Shown here: positions 22,522-22,763 of the stretch, in pieces
Numbering within the stretch: the stretch's first letter is position 1
How the letters are laid out: each line of letters starts with the position of its first letter
NCBI GenBank assembly: GCA_036558305.1
Contig: DATBFX010000157.1
Location: forward strand, 1 to 22,763
Length of the DNA stretch: 22,763 nt
Source of the DNA: DATBFX01 sp036558305
Lineage (GTDB): Bacteria > Chloroflexota > Chloroflexia > Thermomicrobiales > UBA6265
Direction of reading: 5' to 3'
Program-made: the position numbers and the translations under genes
The notes under the pieces: model-generated
Seen by the model: only the letters and a program-made list of their open reading frames with translations
Databases searched by the model: none
Told to the model about the DNA's origin: nothing

Positions 22522-22591
22522 GGACTCGGTCCGGCTCGGCACCCCCGAGCGGACCGCCAATCGGCGACCGCGGCGGAGGCGACCTCGGAGC

Positions 22592-22610
22592 GTTTATTGT
22601 CGCATAAATC
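22592..22610 (-). promoter_or_regulatory. A/T-rich patch, likely MFS operon promoter
   Basis: The minus strand carries TTTATG and AATAAA within these 19 bases, 71-89 bases before the MFS ATG, in otherwise G+C-rich DNA. A -35 box at the right distance is poor, so only the general position is supported. Confidence 0.3.
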
Positions 22611-22680
22611 ACCCGCGAGGGGCGGTGTTCGCCGCACTACACCTGAGCGGTATCAGGGCGGTTGGCGGGAATGGTCGTAG

Positions 22681-22763
22681 GGGAGGGCCGCCGTGCCCTC
22701 CCGGCCCGATGAGCGCGTCGCCAGATCATGGAATCGGCGCCAACGAGCACGGGAGGGCACGGC
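22681..22763. repeat. hairpin-forming repeat, cut by the window edge
   Basis: An 8-bp hairpin (GGGAGGGC at 22681-22688 with GCCCTCCC at 22695-22702) is followed by a second copy of the same motif: CGGGAGGGCACGGC at 22750-22763 is the exact complement of 22690-22703. The unit looks like the end of a dispersed intergenic inverted-repeat element that continues beyond the window. It lies upstream of the MFS gene, not in coding sequence. Confidence 0.55.

Overview
The window is a very G+C-rich stretch of bacterial chromosome, roughly two thirds G+C or more by eye, with almost no intergenic A/T except short promoter-like patches. It suggests a member of the Chloroflexota, probably near the Thermomicrobia/Sphaerobacter group. 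The grounds are Tat-exported solute-binding and PQQ proteins, a GT87 membrane protein, ECF sigma factors paired with beta-propeller membrane proteins, secreted SnoaL/cupin-like proteins, and in-frame heptanucleotide repeats. This is an inference from gene content; no rRNA or other phylogenetic marker is present. No rRNA, tRNA, CRISPR array, transposase or phage gene was seen.

Layout. Bases 1-3.2 kb hold the end of an M20 amidohydrolase, two small secreted proteins of unknown function, and two single-domain response regulators whose genes converge and overlap. Bases 3.2-7.6 kb hold a GT87-type membrane glycosyltransferase facing a minus-strand pair: TatA and a Tat-exported PQQ-dependent dehydrogenase of the glucose-dehydrogenase type. 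Bases 7.7-12.2 kb hold an MMPL/RND-type exporter with an unusual repeat-derived linker, followed by a NarL-type two-component system (histidine kinase and LuxR-type regulator, start/stop overlap).

Bases 12.3-14.2 kb hold a bacterial eRF1-like protein with a GGWSQ motif, probably a ribosome-associated factor, and a small unknown protein. Bases 14.2-15.9 kb hold an orphan Tat-exported sugar-type solute-binding protein. Bases 16.0-20.1 kb form a plus-strand block: an ECF sigma factor, overlapped by a membrane protein with a cytoplasmic N-terminal module and an external eight-blade PQQ-like propeller, then an XRE-type regulator and a secreted SnoaL plus cupin-like protein. Bases 20.1-22.6 kb hold a minus-strand operon of an MFS exporter and an M50-like membrane zinc protease. 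The window ends inside a hairpin-forming repeat.

Working together. The clearest theme is the cell envelope: Tat export, extracytoplasmic sensing, exporters and two-component control. The most system-like unit is the ECF sigma factor with its overlapping beta-propeller membrane partner. The nearby M50-like protease could in principle release that sigma factor by intramembrane proteolysis, but this link is speculative.
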